Positions 1-8,387 of a stretch of 64,000 bases of DNA are shown piece by piece. The stretch is from Mycobacteroides chelonae. GTDB lineage: Bacteria; Actinomycetota; Actinomycetes; Mycobacteriales; Mycobacteriaceae. The notes below the pieces were generated by a model. It was not told where the DNA came from and did no database searches. It saw only the letters and a list, made by a program, of their open reading frames with translations. The first letter of the stretch is position 1. Each line of letters starts with the position of its first letter. The translations under genes and the position numbers were made by a program. Location: assembly GCA_014204435.1 (NCBI GenBank), contig JACHLF010000011.1:62001-126000 (forward strand), written 5' to 3'.

Positions 1-556
1 CCGCCGAGTCATCGGTGTCGTCTCCATACGCCGGATAGCTGCACCACATCTCGATGCGGGTGCCTGCACCGTCGCCGATGAGTGCCACCTGCGCACTGAT
101 CGGCGACGGTGTCACCTGACGCATCGGCTGCCAGTGTTCACCCGAGGGCAGCGAACCCGCCGCGACGATCATCGGCGCGGGCTGGTGGTACCACGGCGGC
201 GGCACCAGTGAAACCGTCAGCGCGACGGCGGCGGCCACCGTGACCGCACCCACATACGCGAGCCGGCGCACCGCGCTCTGCCGCCGCCACCGCGCCTGCA
301 ACTTGGGCCACAACGCCTGCACCGGGCAGCTGGTGGCGGGCTTGGCCAACGCCGGCGGGTCCTCAAGTTCCATCTTCTCGGCGTAGTCGCGGTCTACCTT
401 GGAGAGCAGACCGGGCATCGCGGTCACCTCGGACAGCGCACGCTGGCAGCTCGCGCAGTCGACCAGATGTTGTTCGTATTCACGCCGTTGGGTCGACGAC
501 AACGCGCCCAGCACGTAGGCGGCGTCCCAATCGGCATAGACATGTTCGACAGTCAT
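1..556 (-). CDS. rslA: Zinc anti-sigma factor RslA (partial, 3' end outside window)
   Basis: Predicted membrane-anchored anti-sigma factor that would hold the neighbouring SigL inactive. Only about 185 codons are visible; the C-terminus lies beyond the left edge. The cytosolic N-terminal part contains the ZAS-family zinc signature His-x3-Cys-x2-Cys (HLVDCASC, H30, C34, C37). One hydrophobic Ala/Val-rich membrane segment follows at about residues 100-118, and then an extracytoplasmic portion. The ATG overlaps the stop codon of sigL by four bases (ATGA), so the two are translationally coupled, the usual layout for an ECF sigma factor and its cognate antagonist. Release of SigL by a redox or zinc signal is known for the M. 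tuberculosis pair and is only inferred here. Confidence 0.85.
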   Translation of the reverse strand, partial: MTVEHVYADWDAAYVLGALSSTQRREYEQHLVDCASCQRALSEVTAMPGLLSKVDRDYAEKMELEDPPALAKPATSCPVQALWPKLQARWRRQSAVRRLAYVGAVTVAAAVALTVSLVPPPWYHQPAPMIVAAGSLPSGEHWQPMRQVTPSPISAQVALIGDGAGTRIEMWCSYPAYGDDTDDSA

Positions 557-1092
557 CGCGTCACCCCCATTTCCTGCAGCGACAACCGAAGCGCGCGCAC
601 ACCGTAGTGAAGGCGTGACTTGACGGTACCCTCGGGCACGCCCAGCTCAGCGGATATGTCGGCGACCGAACTCCCGCGGTAGTACGCGCGCAGGATGACT
701 GCCCGATGATCGGTGGACAGCGAGCGCAGCGCCTCGGCGACCAGCCACGCATCCAGCGTGGCATCCACCTGATCCGGGGAAGTCAATTCGGGGGTCTCGG
801 CGGTGGCTATTTCACTGCGGTAGCGCGAGCTACGTGCGTTATCGCGCACCAGATTGTGGGCGACCGTGAATAGCCAGGCGCGCGCCGATCCCTCCGTTTG
901 ATTGACCAGCGTTGGATGCCGCCAGGCACGTAACAGCACCTCCTGCACAATGTCCTCCGCCAGCGCCGAATCGTGGGTCAGATACATGACATAGCGATGC
1001 ACCGGACGCGCATACTCGTCGTAAAAAGCTCGCATCAAGTCCGATGAACCGTTGACGCGAAGCGGGTCGGACTTCATGCGGCCGTCCGCCAT
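553..1092 (-). CDS. sigL: ECF RNA polymerase sigma factor SigL
   Basis: Extracytoplasmic-function sigma factor of 179 residues that directs RNA polymerase to a small stress regulon. Region 2 is seen at about residues 20-85 (DEYARPVHRYV, then AEDIVQEVLLRAWRHP). Region 4 is seen at about 120-175 with the helix-turn-helix AYYRGSSVADISAELG and the EGTVKSRLHYG recognition part. The start at 1092 is supported by a good ribosome site (GGAGGT) six bases upstream. It is co-transcribed with the anti-sigma gene, which overlaps its stop. The assignment to SigL rather than another ECF group rests on overall similarity and on the RslA-type partner. In M. tuberculosis SigL lies at a different locus, so its position near mpa is a lineage-specific arrangement. 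Confidence 0.85.
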   Translation of the reverse strand: MADGRMKSDPLRVNGSSDLMRAFYDEYARPVHRYVMYLTHDSALAEDIVQEVLLRAWRHPTLVNQTEGSARAWLFTVAHNLVRDNARSSRYRSEIATAETPELTSPDQVDATLDAWLVAEALRSLSTDHRAVILRAYYRGSSVADISAELGVPEGTVKSRLHYGVRALRLSLQEMGVTR

Positions 1093-1270
1093 GACACACC
1101 TCCGACGGTTACACGAAACTACCGCCCAACTGGTTCAAGATACGCCCGAAATACCACCGGGGAACACGGTTCGTCGACGTATCTTCTTGATGTATCCCTG
1201 AAGGAAGGCATGTCTCGCCCAGATCGGACGCGACATCGGCAACGGCTCGTGATTGCGACGCGCACAGTAG

Positions 1271-1276
1271 TAGCTT
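1271..1276 (+). promoter_or_regulatory. Probable -10 box of leaderless lipoprotein gene
   Basis: TAGCTT fits the mycobacterial TANNNT -10 pattern and ends seven bases before the ATG at 1284, so transcription would begin at or next to the start codon. No Shine-Dalgarno sequence precedes that ATG. Confidence 0.4.
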
Positions 1277-1283
1277 GTAACGC

Positions 1284-1628
1284 ATGACCATGAAGGCTGA
1301 AACGTTTGTCGCGGGCATTGCGATCCCCGCTGTGATGGTATTCGTCTCTGCATGCGCCACGAGCCGCGATACTCCCCATCCGAGTACCCACTCATCGATA
1401 TCGAATGTTTCCCCTTCGACTAGCGTGCCCAACCTCAGTAGCACGCCCACGCAAACAAGCCGTCCGAGCACCGTCCGACCAACCGAACCGGGGTGTATAG
1501 ACGCCGACGGGCACGGTCCTGACGGCGGCACCCCGTGCCCAACACCACCCGCGCCACCCGCGCCACCCGAACCGCATCCCGGTATCGGAGAAATACCTTG
1601 CCATCCTCCTGTAGGTGCCGTCTGCTGA
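1284..1628 (+). CDS. Small proline/serine-rich putative lipoprotein
   Basis: Protein of 114 residues, not recognised as a named family. It starts with a signal peptide whose hydrophobic core (residues 9-22) ends in the lipobox VSAC, so the Cys at about 24 would be lipidated and the protein anchored outside the membrane. The mature part is low complexity. A Ser/Thr/Pro linker is followed by a Pro-rich tail (repeated APP/PPA units) with four more Cys residues. Long open frames on the opposite strand overlap it, but none has a signal peptide or a ribosome site, while the lipobox here is clear. No Shine-Dalgarno is present and a -10-like TAGCTT sits seven bases upstream, consistent with a leaderless message. 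It lies convergent to mpa and divergent from sigL. Function unknown. Confidence 0.6.
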   Translation: MTMKAETFVAGIAIPAVMVFVSACATSRDTPHPSTHSSISNVSPSTSVPNLSSTPTQTSRPSTVRPTEPGCIDADGHGPDGGTPCPTPPAPPAPPEPHPGIGEIPCHPPVGAVC

Positions 1629-1719
1629 AACGCACCCAACCCAAACAGCAAAACAAAACAGGCAGGCACGGCTGAGACCGCCGAGTACGCGGGTGAACTG
1701 TGCCGACGACGCGACCTGT

Positions 1720-3528
1720 CTACAGGTACTGACCCAGGCTTGATTCGGTGTCAATCGCACGCGATGCGCTGGAACTCTTGCCGGTGACCAGGGTGCGGAT
1801 GTAGACGATCCGCTCGCCCTTCTTACCCGAGATCCGTGCCCAGTCATCCGGGTTGGTGGTGTTGGGCAGGTCCTCGTTCTCTGCGAACTCATCCACGATG
1901 GAATCCAATAAGTGCTGGATCCGCAGGCCCTTCTGGCCGGTTTCCAGCACCGACTTGATGGCGTTCTTCTTCGCACGGTCCACGACATTCTGGATCATGG
2001 CACCGGAGTTGAAGTCCTTGAAGTACATGACTTCCTTGTCGCCGTTGGCGTAGGTGACTTCCAGGAAACGGTTGTCGTCGATCTCGGCATACATCCGGTC
2101 GACGACCTTCTCGATCATCGCCTTGATGGTCAGCCCGCGGTCGCCGCCGAACTCGGCAAGATCCTCGGAGTGCACCGGCAGCTTCTCGGTCAGGTACTTG
2201 GAGAAGATGTCCTGCGCCGATTCGGCATCCGGTCGCTCGATCTTGATTTTGACGTCCAGGCGGCCGGGCCGCAGGATCGCCGGATCGATCATGTCCTCGC
2301 GGTTGGAGGCACCGATCACGATGACGTTCTCCAGACCCTCGACACCGTCGATCTCCGAGAGCAGCTGCGGCACCACCGTGGTCTCCACGTCGGAGCTGAC
2401 ACCGGTGCCGCGCGTGCGGAAGATCGAGTCCATCTCATCGAAGAACACGATGACTGGCGTGCCGTCCGAGGCCTTCTCGCGGGCCCGCTGGAAGATCAAG
2501 CGGATGTGCCGCTCGGTCTCACCGACGAACTTGTTGAGCAGCTCCGGGCCCTTGATGTTCAGGAAGTAGGACTTCGCCTCGCGTGAGTCGTCGCCGCGCA
2601 GCTCGGCCATTTTCTTCGCCAGCGAGTTGGCGACGGCCTTGGCGATGAGCGTCTTTCCGCATCCGGGCGGCCCGTACAGCAGCACGCCCTTGGGTGGGCG
2701 CAACGAGTACTCCCGATAGAGGTCCTTGTGCAAGAACGGCAGTTCGACGGCATCACGGATCTGCTCGATCTGCCGAGTCAAACCGCCGATATCGCTGTAG
2801 CTGACATCCGGAACCTCTTCGAGCACCAGGTCTTCGACCTCAGCCTTCGGGATCCGCTCGAAGGCATACCCGGCCTTGGTGTCGACCAGCAACGAGTCAC
2901 CCGGCCGCAGTTTCCGTGGCTTCAGGTCCGCTCCGTCGGCATCTTCGGAGACGTCGGAAAGGTCGGGCGCGATCAGCGGATCGGCCAACCAAACGATGCG
3001 TTCCTCATCGGCATGCCCCACCACGAGCGCTCGGTGACCGTCGTCAAGCACCTCACGCAAGGTGCTGATCTCGCCGACAGATTCGAAGTTGCCCGCCTCG
3101 ACGACGGTGAGCGCCTCGTTGAGACGAACGGTCTGCCCGCGGCGCAACTCGCTGGTCTCGATGTTGGGAGAGCAGGTCACCCGCATTTTGCGGCCCGAGG
3201 TGAACACGTCCACCGTCTCGTCGGACTGCACGGCCAGCAGCACGCCGTAACCGCTCGGCGGCTGTCCTAGCCGGTCGACCTCCTCACGCAGCGCCAGGAG
3301 CTGCTGACGAGCCTCTTTGAGGGTGTCCATCAGCTTGGCGTTCCGCGCGTTCAGGGAGTCGATACGGGCCTCGAGCTGGTTCAGGTCGCGTAGCCGACCG
3401 GTATCACCGGACCCGCGTGCCGCACCGTCTTCCAGCTGTTCGCGAAGCGCCGCAATCTCTCGGCGTAGCCGCTCCACTTCGGCGGCATCCGGTGTGCCGA
3501 ACGCCTCAGAACGCTCCGACTCACTCAT
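1720..3528 (-). CDS. mpa: Mycobacterial proteasome ATPase Mpa (ARC)
   Basis: AAA+ ring ATPase of 602 residues that captures Pup-tagged proteins and threads them into the 20S proteasome. An N-terminal coiled coil that binds Pup lies at about residues 10-75 (heptad Leu/Arg/Glu, VERLRREIAALREQL). Next come the OB-fold interdomain (about 80-230) and the AAA module, with Walker A GPPGCGKT at about 286, Walker B VIVFFDEMDSIF and the arginine-finger region ILRPGRLD. The extreme C-terminus is QYL, the tail known to dock into the proteasome core. The ATG at 3528 is chosen because a full AAAGGAGG lies at 3534-3541, five bases upstream; an upstream in-frame start at 3546 would put that site inside the gene. 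Pup, Dop and the core subunits are not in this window; they would be expected further left, beyond rslA. Confidence 0.97.
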   Translation of the reverse strand: MSESERSEAFGTPDAAEVERLRREIAALREQLEDGAARGSGDTGRLRDLNQLEARIDSLNARNAKLMDTLKEARQQLLALREEVDRLGQPPSGYGVLLAVQSDETVDVFTSGRKMRVTCSPNIETSELRRGQTVRLNEALTVVEAGNFESVGEISTLREVLDDGHRALVVGHADEERIVWLADPLIAPDLSDVSEDADGADLKPRKLRPGDSLLVDTKAGYAFERIPKAEVEDLVLEEVPDVSYSDIGGLTRQIEQIRDAVELPFLHKDLYREYSLRPPKGVLLYGPPGCGKTLIAKAVANSLAKKMAELRGDDSREAKSYFLNIKGPELLNKFVGETERHIRLIFQRAREKASDGTPVIVFFDEMDSIFRTRGTGVSSDVETTVVPQLLSEIDGVEGLENVIVIGASNREDMIDPAILRPGRLDVKIKIERPDAESAQDIFSKYLTEKLPVHSEDLAEFGGDRGLTIKAMIEKVVDRMYAEIDDNRFLEVTYANGDKEVMYFKDFNSGAMIQNVVDRAKKNAIKSVLETGQKGLRIQHLLDSIVDEFAENEDLPNTTNPDDWARISGKKGERIVYIRTLVTGKSSSASRAIDTESSLGQYL

Positions 3529-3673
3529 GATGTCCTCCTTTCCCACACCGAGAATTGGTGCGGTGGATGCTTCAACGCTACCGGCGATTGGCCGCCCGTG
3601 CGGGGTCTATCCGTTGGCTGTGACGTCTACGCTGTTAGCGTTCGTCACATTCAGGTCGATCGAAAGGACAACC

Positions 3674-4207
3674 GTGAGCTCACGAACCGGTGTGTCAGTG
3701 GTCGCCATGCTGGGTTTACTGGCGGTGGCAGCGGTTGGCTCGGCCATACCGACAGCCAGCTTTCCTGGTCCGACAGCAACGACAGTGACGGCCTCTGGCA
3801 TCGTCCCGACCTCCTGGGATGCCCCTGGGGATGTGCCCGCCGAGCCGGCCGACGCGGCACCCAGCTCCCACGAACTCAGCGGTTTGCTGTATTCGCTCGC
3901 CGATCCGGGCGTGTCGGCCCTTGCCAAGGGCGGTCTGGTCGAGGGCGGAATCGGCGCCGGAGAGGCCCTTTACGCCGACCGCGCCTTCAAGAACGCGAAC
4001 CGTGACGGTTTCCTGCCCCTCGCTTTCACGGTGTCCGACGTCAAATCGGCCGCGCCGGGCACCGCCGCGGCCGCGGTCACCATCACCGGACCCAAGACCC
4101 AGGCCTACACAACGAAGATCAACTTCGTGAACCAGGACGGCTGGAAGATCAGCAAGGCCTCGGCCATTTCGCTGATTCAGGCGGCGTCCGGTAAGTCTGG
4201 AAGGTAG
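3674..4207 (+). CDS. Secreted MTB12/LppK-like protein
   Basis: Exported protein of 177 residues. The GTG at 3674 follows an AAGGA site and begins a classical signal peptide (residues 1-25, GVSVVAMLGLLAVAAVGSA) without a lipobox cysteine, so the protein is probably secreted. The mature part has an Ala/Pro-rich stretch and then a domain of about 110 residues with LLYSLADPGVSALAKGGLVEGG and FLPLAFTVSDV. This domain matches the same positions of the next gene (LNRLADPNLPGTEKV; FSPLSFTVKDP), showing that the two are tandem paralogues of the low-molecular-weight antigen MTB12/LppK family. Both end in a GWKISK/GWKLSK motif. Function unknown; the family is mycobacterial and immunogenic. The gene diverges from mpa across 145 bases. 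Confidence 0.8.
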   Translation: MSSRTGVSVVAMLGLLAVAAVGSAIPTASFPGPTATTVTASGIVPTSWDAPGDVPAEPADAAPSSHELSGLLYSLADPGVSALAKGGLVEGGIGAGEALYADRAFKNANRDGFLPLAFTVSDVKSAAPGTAAAAVTITGPKTQAYTTKINFVNQDGWKISKASAISLIQAASGKSGR

Positions 4208-4314
4208 ACGTAAGCGAGGAGGGTTGGACGATCTCCATAGCCTCACTCGCCGATATCGTCACCGCACTTGACCGAATGACTGAGCCGATACGCCGAATGG
4301 GAGTCACCTGGATC

Positions 4315-4902
4315 ATGGCCCGTCACCGCCTTGCCGCCCACCTTGTCGCCATCTCCGCCGGAGCGGTCGTTCTCGCGCTGACCGCCTGCACCGGTTCCAG
4401 CGACAAGGCCAATCCGGCGAGCTCCTCGATAACGCCGCCCGCGTCCTCGGCCGTCGCTGCGGCGAGCCCCGAAAATCCGCTACCCGATCCGGCGGTGCTG
4501 ACCGATGTCCTCAACCGCCTCGCCGACCCCAACCTGCCGGGCACCGAGAAGGTCGCATCCGTCCAAGGCGCCGCTCCCGATCAGCTGGACAAATTCACCA
4601 AGGCCATCGGTGATGCCGGATTCTCGCCGCTGTCGTTCACCGTGAAGGACCCCAAGTGGTCGACGGAGACTCAGGGCGATGTCGAGGCCGTCGTCACCAT
4701 CAACAGCCCCAGCCCCAAGATGGGCGGCTTCGCGGTCCCCATGTCGTTCTCGCCCGAGGGCACGGGATGGAAGCTCTCGAAGCGAACCTCCGACCTGCTG
4801 CTCAAGACCGGCACCTCACTCGCGGGTACCGGAGCACCCAGTGAGGCGCCTTCCCCCGGTGCCCCTGCCTCCGAGGCGCCGGCCCCCACACCCACGCCGT
4901 AG
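4315..4902 (+). CDS. lppK: Lipoprotein LppK (MTB12-like family)
   Basis: Lipoprotein of 195 residues. After MARHRLAAHL comes a hydrophobic core ending in the lipobox LTAC (Cys at about 24). The domain that follows resembles M. tuberculosis LppK, with LTDVLNRLADPNLPGTEKV and GWKLSKRTSDLLL. The tail is Ala/Pro/Thr-rich and ends in PTPTP. In-frame ATGs occur at 4276, 4300 and 4315; the last is preferred because it gives a normal-length signal peptide and is preceded by GGGAG. A strong GAGGAGG at 4216-4222 has no suitably placed start. The gene is a tandem paralogue of the preceding one and converges on trmI with only nine bases between stops. Position next to mpa and trmI matches Rv2116 in M. 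tuberculosis. Confidence 0.85.
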   Translation: MARHRLAAHLVAISAGAVVLALTACTGSSDKANPASSSITPPASSAVAAASPENPLPDPAVLTDVLNRLADPNLPGTEKVASVQGAAPDQLDKFTKAIGDAGFSPLSFTVKDPKWSTETQGDVEAVVTINSPSPKMGGFAVPMSFSPEGTGWKLSKRTSDLLLKTGTSLAGTGAPSEAPSPGAPASEAPAPTPTP

Positions 4903-4911
4903 CCGCAGAAG

Positions 4912-5748
4912 CTAGCTCGGTAGGCGCTTACGCCGCAGTGGTGTCGGGGTGATCGTGCCCGGCGCGAGGCGGCGAGCGCTGACCAGGAATGCGGTGTGGC
5001 CGCGCATGCTGTGCTCCGGGCGCACCGCCAGTCCCACCACGTTCCAGCCGCGCTGCATCGTCTCCCAGGATCGGGGCTCGGTCCAGCATTGCTGTTCGCG
5101 CAACGCCTCGACTACCCGCGACAGCTGGGTGACGGTGGCGACGTAGACGATCAGCACGCCGCCGGGCACCAACGATTCGGCTACCGCAGGCAAAGTCTCC
5201 CAGGGAGCAAGCATGTCGAGAACCACCCGGTCGACGCCGCCAGCATCGGCGGGCCGCTCGGCGAGATCGCCGAGAACCAGCTCCCAGTTACCAGGCCGCT
5301 CCCCGAAGAATGTTGTGACGTTACGCACAGCGTGCTCGGCGTGATCCTCACGAATCTCATAAGAGATCACCGATCCCTGTGGCCCCACCGCGCGCAACAG
5401 CGAGCAGGTGAGCGCGCCTGATCCTGCGCCCGCCTCCAGCACTCGCGCGCCCGGGAAGATGTCACCGTCGTGCACGATCTGCGCGGCGTCCTTGGGGTAG
5501 ATCACCTGCGCGCCGCGCGGCATCGACAACACGTAATCGAGCAGCAAAGGACGGAGCACCAAGAACTGGTCGCCGTTGGTCGACTTCACGACACTGCCCT
5601 CGGGAATGCCGATCACCCCGTCATGGGCAATGGCTCCACGATGAGTGTGGAACTCCTTACCGGGCTCGAGCACCATCGTGTAGTGGCGACCCTTGACGTC
5701 GGTCAGTTGCACGCGGTCGCCGACGAGGAACGGTCCGGTTCGAGACAT
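4912..5748 (-). CDS. trmI: tRNA (adenine-58-N1)-methyltransferase TrmI
   Basis: SAM-dependent enzyme of 278 residues that makes 1-methyladenosine at position 58 in the T-loop of tRNAs, acting as a tetramer. The N-terminal beta domain is RTGPFLVGDRVQLTDVKGRHYTMVL. It is followed by QVIYPKDAAQIVHDGDIFPG and the SAM-binding motif VLEAGAGSGALT (about residue 105). The catalytic-site motif VDRVVLDMLAPWETLP contains the essential Asp, and the C-terminal HSMRGHTAFLVSARRLAPG is typical of Rv2118c-type enzymes. The ATG at 5748 follows AAGGTGAG; an upstream ATG at 5835 in the same frame has no such support and would extend the family length by 29 residues. No catalytic residue appears missing. Confidence 0.95.
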   Translation of the reverse strand: MSRTGPFLVGDRVQLTDVKGRHYTMVLEPGKEFHTHRGAIAHDGVIGIPEGSVVKSTNGDQFLVLRPLLLDYVLSMPRGAQVIYPKDAAQIVHDGDIFPGARVLEAGAGSGALTCSLLRAVGPQGSVISYEIREDHAEHAVRNVTTFFGERPGNWELVLGDLAERPADAGGVDRVVLDMLAPWETLPAVAESLVPGGVLIVYVATVTQLSRVVEALREQQCWTEPRSWETMQRGWNVVGLAVRPEHSMRGHTAFLVSARRLAPGTITPTPLRRKRLPS

Positions 5749-6012
5749 GCGCTCACCTTGCCAGGTGCGCACCGCCCGACGCGAAGGGGGCGGGTTTCGC
5801 AGGTGAGCAGCGGAAGCCTCATTGTGTTTCGGCACACACGATTTAGCTCTAGGGGCATGCTGCCCGTACTATTGCGAGTAAGCGCAACTGTGCGCACGCG
5901 TCGTAGATCATTCTTCGTCAGCCCCGCTGATTTCAGGCTTTTCTCACGGCGATCGATTTTGCCCGTCGGCAATCTCGCCATTTATCTAAGCCTCGAAAGG
6001 CGTATTACTGCT

Positions 6013-7365
6013 GTGTCTTCAACATCCACAACCACATTCGCATCACTCGGTGTGCCCAACGCCCTCGTCAATGTACTGACGCAAGGCGGTATCGAGGCGC
6101 CCTTCCCCATTCAGGCCGCCACCCTGCCCGACACCCTCGCCGGTCGCGATGTCCTGGCGCGCGGCAAGACCGGTAGCGGAAAGACCCTCGCCTTCTCCAT
6201 CCCCGTGGTCGCTCGTGTCGCCGAGGGCGTTCGGGTGCCGGGACGTCCACGCGCACTCGTGCTGGCCCCTACCCGCGAGCTGGCCACCCAGATCAGCGCC
6301 GTCATAGAACCATTGGCCTCCGCCTACCGGATGAAGGTCACCACCATCTTCGGTGGGGTGTCGCAGCACCGACAGGTCCAGGCACTCAAGGCCGGCGTGG
6401 ACATCGTGGTGGCATGCCCCGGCCGCCTGGAGGATCTACTCAAGCAGCGTCATCTGACGCTGGACGGCGTGGACATCAGCGTCCTGGACGAGGCCGATCA
6501 CATGGCCGACCTCGGATTCCTGCCGGTTGTTACCCGCTTGCTGGCCGCGACACCGAGTTCCGGTCAGCGCCTGCTGTTCTCGGCCACCCTGGACAACGAT
6601 GTCGACAAGTTGGTCAAGAGATTCCTGCACTCCCCCGCCGAGCATTCGGTTGATCCCGTCGACTCTCCCGTCGCCGCGATGACACACCATGTGTTCACCG
6701 TGTCGGGGCCGGACGCCAAGCGCGATCTCATCAACACCCTGGCCTCCGGCACCGGGCGCCGAATTCTGTTCATGCGCACCAAGCATCACGCCAAGCGCCT
6801 TGCTCAGCAGCTCACCAAGTCGGGTATTCCGTCGGTTGACTTGCACGGCAACCTCTCCCAGGGGGCACGCGACCGCAACCTGGCCGCTTTCGCCAACGGC
6901 GAGGCCCGAGTGCTGGTGGCCACCGATGTCGCCGCCCGCGGGGTCCATGTCGACGATGTTGCCTTGGTCGTGCACGTCGATCCGCCCGCCGAACACAAGG
7001 CATACCTGCACCGGTCGGGGCGGACGGCACGCGCCGGCGGCACGGGTGACGTCGTGACGCTCGTCCTGCCCGAACAGCGCCGCGATGTCGACGCGCTGCT
7101 GCGCAAGGCGGCCATCAAGGCCACTCCGCGTCAGGTGACGGCCGACTCGGCCGAGGTCACCAGCCTCGTCGGCGAGGTCGCACCCTATGTGAAACCTGCT
7201 CCGGCCCAGAAGCCTTCGGCTCCCGCCGCGGCCAAGCAGCGGCCCGGCCGCCGGGTGCGCAAGCACACCGAATCCGGCGAGGGCCGTCCGGCCCGGACGC
7301 CGCGGCGCGGCGGGCGCGGTCAACAGCGATCCACCCGCCGAGCGGGCAACAGCGCGTCGAGTTAG
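6013..7365 (+). CDS. DEAD-box ATP-dependent RNA helicase (RhlE-like)
   Basis: RNA helicase of 450 residues that uses ATP to open structured RNA, probably in ribosome assembly or RNA decay. All motifs are present in order: Q-motif FASLGVPNALV...FPIQ, Walker A GKTGSGKT (51-58), PTRELA, DEAD (159-162), SAT (190-192) and, in the second RecA domain, HRSGRTARAG (about 333). A basic Arg/Lys/Pro-rich tail after residue 390 (RPGRRVRKH, TPRRGGRGQQR) probably binds RNA. The GTG at 6013 is inferred from family length and a GAAAGG 12 bases upstream; the frame stays open further upstream but without family similarity. A leader of 264 bases separates it from trmI. Its stop overlaps the stop of the converging desaturase gene. 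Confidence 0.93.
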   Translation: MSSTSTTTFASLGVPNALVNVLTQGGIEAPFPIQAATLPDTLAGRDVLARGKTGSGKTLAFSIPVVARVAEGVRVPGRPRALVLAPTRELATQISAVIEPLASAYRMKVTTIFGGVSQHRQVQALKAGVDIVVACPGRLEDLLKQRHLTLDGVDISVLDEADHMADLGFLPVVTRLLAATPSSGQRLLFSATLDNDVDKLVKRFLHSPAEHSVDPVDSPVAAMTHHVFTVSGPDAKRDLINTLASGTGRRILFMRTKHHAKRLAQQLTKSGIPSVDLHGNLSQGARDRNLAAFANGEARVLVATDVAARGVHVDDVALVVHVDPPAEHKAYLHRSGRTARAGGTGDVVTLVLPEQRRDVDALLRKAAIKATPRQVTADSAEVTSLVGEVAPYVKPAPAQKPSAPAAAKQRPGRRVRKHTESGEGRPARTPRRGGRGQQRSTRRAGNSASS

Positions 7366-8291
7366 GCCAGTGCCGCGCGCTGCGTCATGCGCGCGGCAGC
7401 CTTCTCCTCGTAGTACTTGGCGCGTTCGTCAACGGCGGCAAGGAATTTCGCGAGGGTTTCACGAGCCTGCTCGCCGTCGGGGCCGATATCGGCCCGATCG
7501 AACACGCGCCAGAAGCGCAGGATGGGCTGCAGGACGTCGTCGTGATGGATCCGCAGGTCGTAGATCCCGGCCTTGGCAATGGCGATGGCGTTCTGGGCAA
7601 AACCTTCCATTCCCATACCCGGCATCGCGAATCCGACGATCTCCTTGCAGATCGCCTGCATCGCGGCATCGGGCTCGATATCCAGTGCCGCTGCCATCAG
7701 ATTGCGGTAGAAGATCATGTGTAGGTTCTCGTCCAGCGCCACCCGCGCCAACAGCTGATCGGCGATCGGGCAGCCCGAGGCCTTACCCGTGTTGCGATGC
7801 GATATGCGCGTGGCCAGCTCCTGAAACGACACGTACGCCAACGCCTCCAGGGGCGTCTTGTCCCCCGAGTCGTAGCCGGCCACCGTATGCGCCATACGCA
7901 TTGCTTCCAGACTGCCCGGATCGACACCGCGGGTAACGACCAGATAGTCGCGAAGGGCGATGCTGTGCCGCCCTTCTTCTGCGGTCCATTGGCCCACCCA
8001 TGTCCCCCATGCCCCATCTCGGCCGAACCTGGTCGCGATCTCACGGTGATAGGACGGCAGATTGTCCTCGGTCAACAGATTGACGACCAGCGCAGCCTGG
8101 GCGACCGGATCGAGCGGGCTGTCCTCCGGTTTCCAGTCCTCGCCCCCGAGGAAGGCGAAGTCCCGGCCCCTGCTCCAGGGCACGTAATCGTGTGGCGCCC
8201 AAGGCCGCGCGGCCCCGAGGTGCCGCTCGAGATTGGCCTCGACAACGGGCTCCAGCTCGGTGAGTAGTCGTGTTTGTAGGCCAGTCACCAT
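7362..8291 (-). CDS. Soluble acyl-ACP desaturase (DesA1/DesA2-type)
   Basis: Di-iron enzyme of 309 residues that inserts a double bond into ACP-bound fatty chains, in mycobacteria probably on the way to unsaturated fatty or mycolic acids. It belongs to the ferritin-like fatty-acid desaturase type 2 family. The iron ligands are visible in the helices ...TEDNLPSYH, WTAEEGRHSIALRDYL (EExxH) and LDENLHMIFYRN (DExxH-like). Two starts are possible: GTG at 8300 or ATG at 8291. AGAGAGG lies eight bases before the ATG, so that is preferred. A palindromic operator lies 37-58 bases upstream and is almost identical to one in front of the membrane desaturase at 12427-13668. The 3' end overlaps the helicase stop by three to four bases in convergent orientation. 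Confidence 0.93.
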   Translation of the reverse strand: MVTGLQTRLLTELEPVVEANLERHLGAARPWAPHDYVPWSRGRDFAFLGGEDWKPEDSPLDPVAQAALVVNLLTEDNLPSYHREIATRFGRDGAWGTWVGQWTAEEGRHSIALRDYLVVTRGVDPGSLEAMRMAHTVAGYDSGDKTPLEALAYVSFQELATRISHRNTGKASGCPIADQLLARVALDENLHMIFYRNLMAAALDIEPDAAMQAICKEIVGFAMPGMGMEGFAQNAIAIAKAGIYDLRIHHDDVLQPILRFWRVFDRADIGPDGEQARETLAKFLAAVDERAKYYEEKAAARMTQRAALA

Positions 8292-8327
8292 CTCATCCAC
8301 CTCTCTGTGCGGCCTGACCGCGATCTC

Positions 8328-8349
8328 TAACCTACGGTACCGTAAGTTA
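8328..8349. promoter_or_regulatory. Palindromic operator upstream of acyl-ACP desaturase
   Basis: A 22-bp element with a perfect core palindrome TACGGTACCGTA flanked by AAC/GTT. A further inverted copy of the half-site (CTCTAACCTACGGT at 8325-8338 against 8354-8367, 13 of 14 pairs) suggests two overlapping operators. It matches the element at 13697-13718 in 19 of 22 positions. Size and symmetry fit a TetR-family repressor such as the MadR type known to control mycobacterial desA genes; that identity is inferred. Confidence 0.7.
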
Positions 8350-8387
8350 CGAGACGGTAGGTTAGAGATAGGTGAATCTCGAGAGGA

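Noticed and set aside
1109..1669. 186-codon minus-strand frame over the small lipoprotein gene
   Set aside because: It has no ribosome site or recognisable domain, while the plus strand has a signal peptide with lipobox in the same interval.
5470..6012. N-terminal extension of the DEAD-box helicase from an upstream ATG
   Set aside because: The open frame runs antisense through trmI and shows no helicase similarity before the GTG at 6013.
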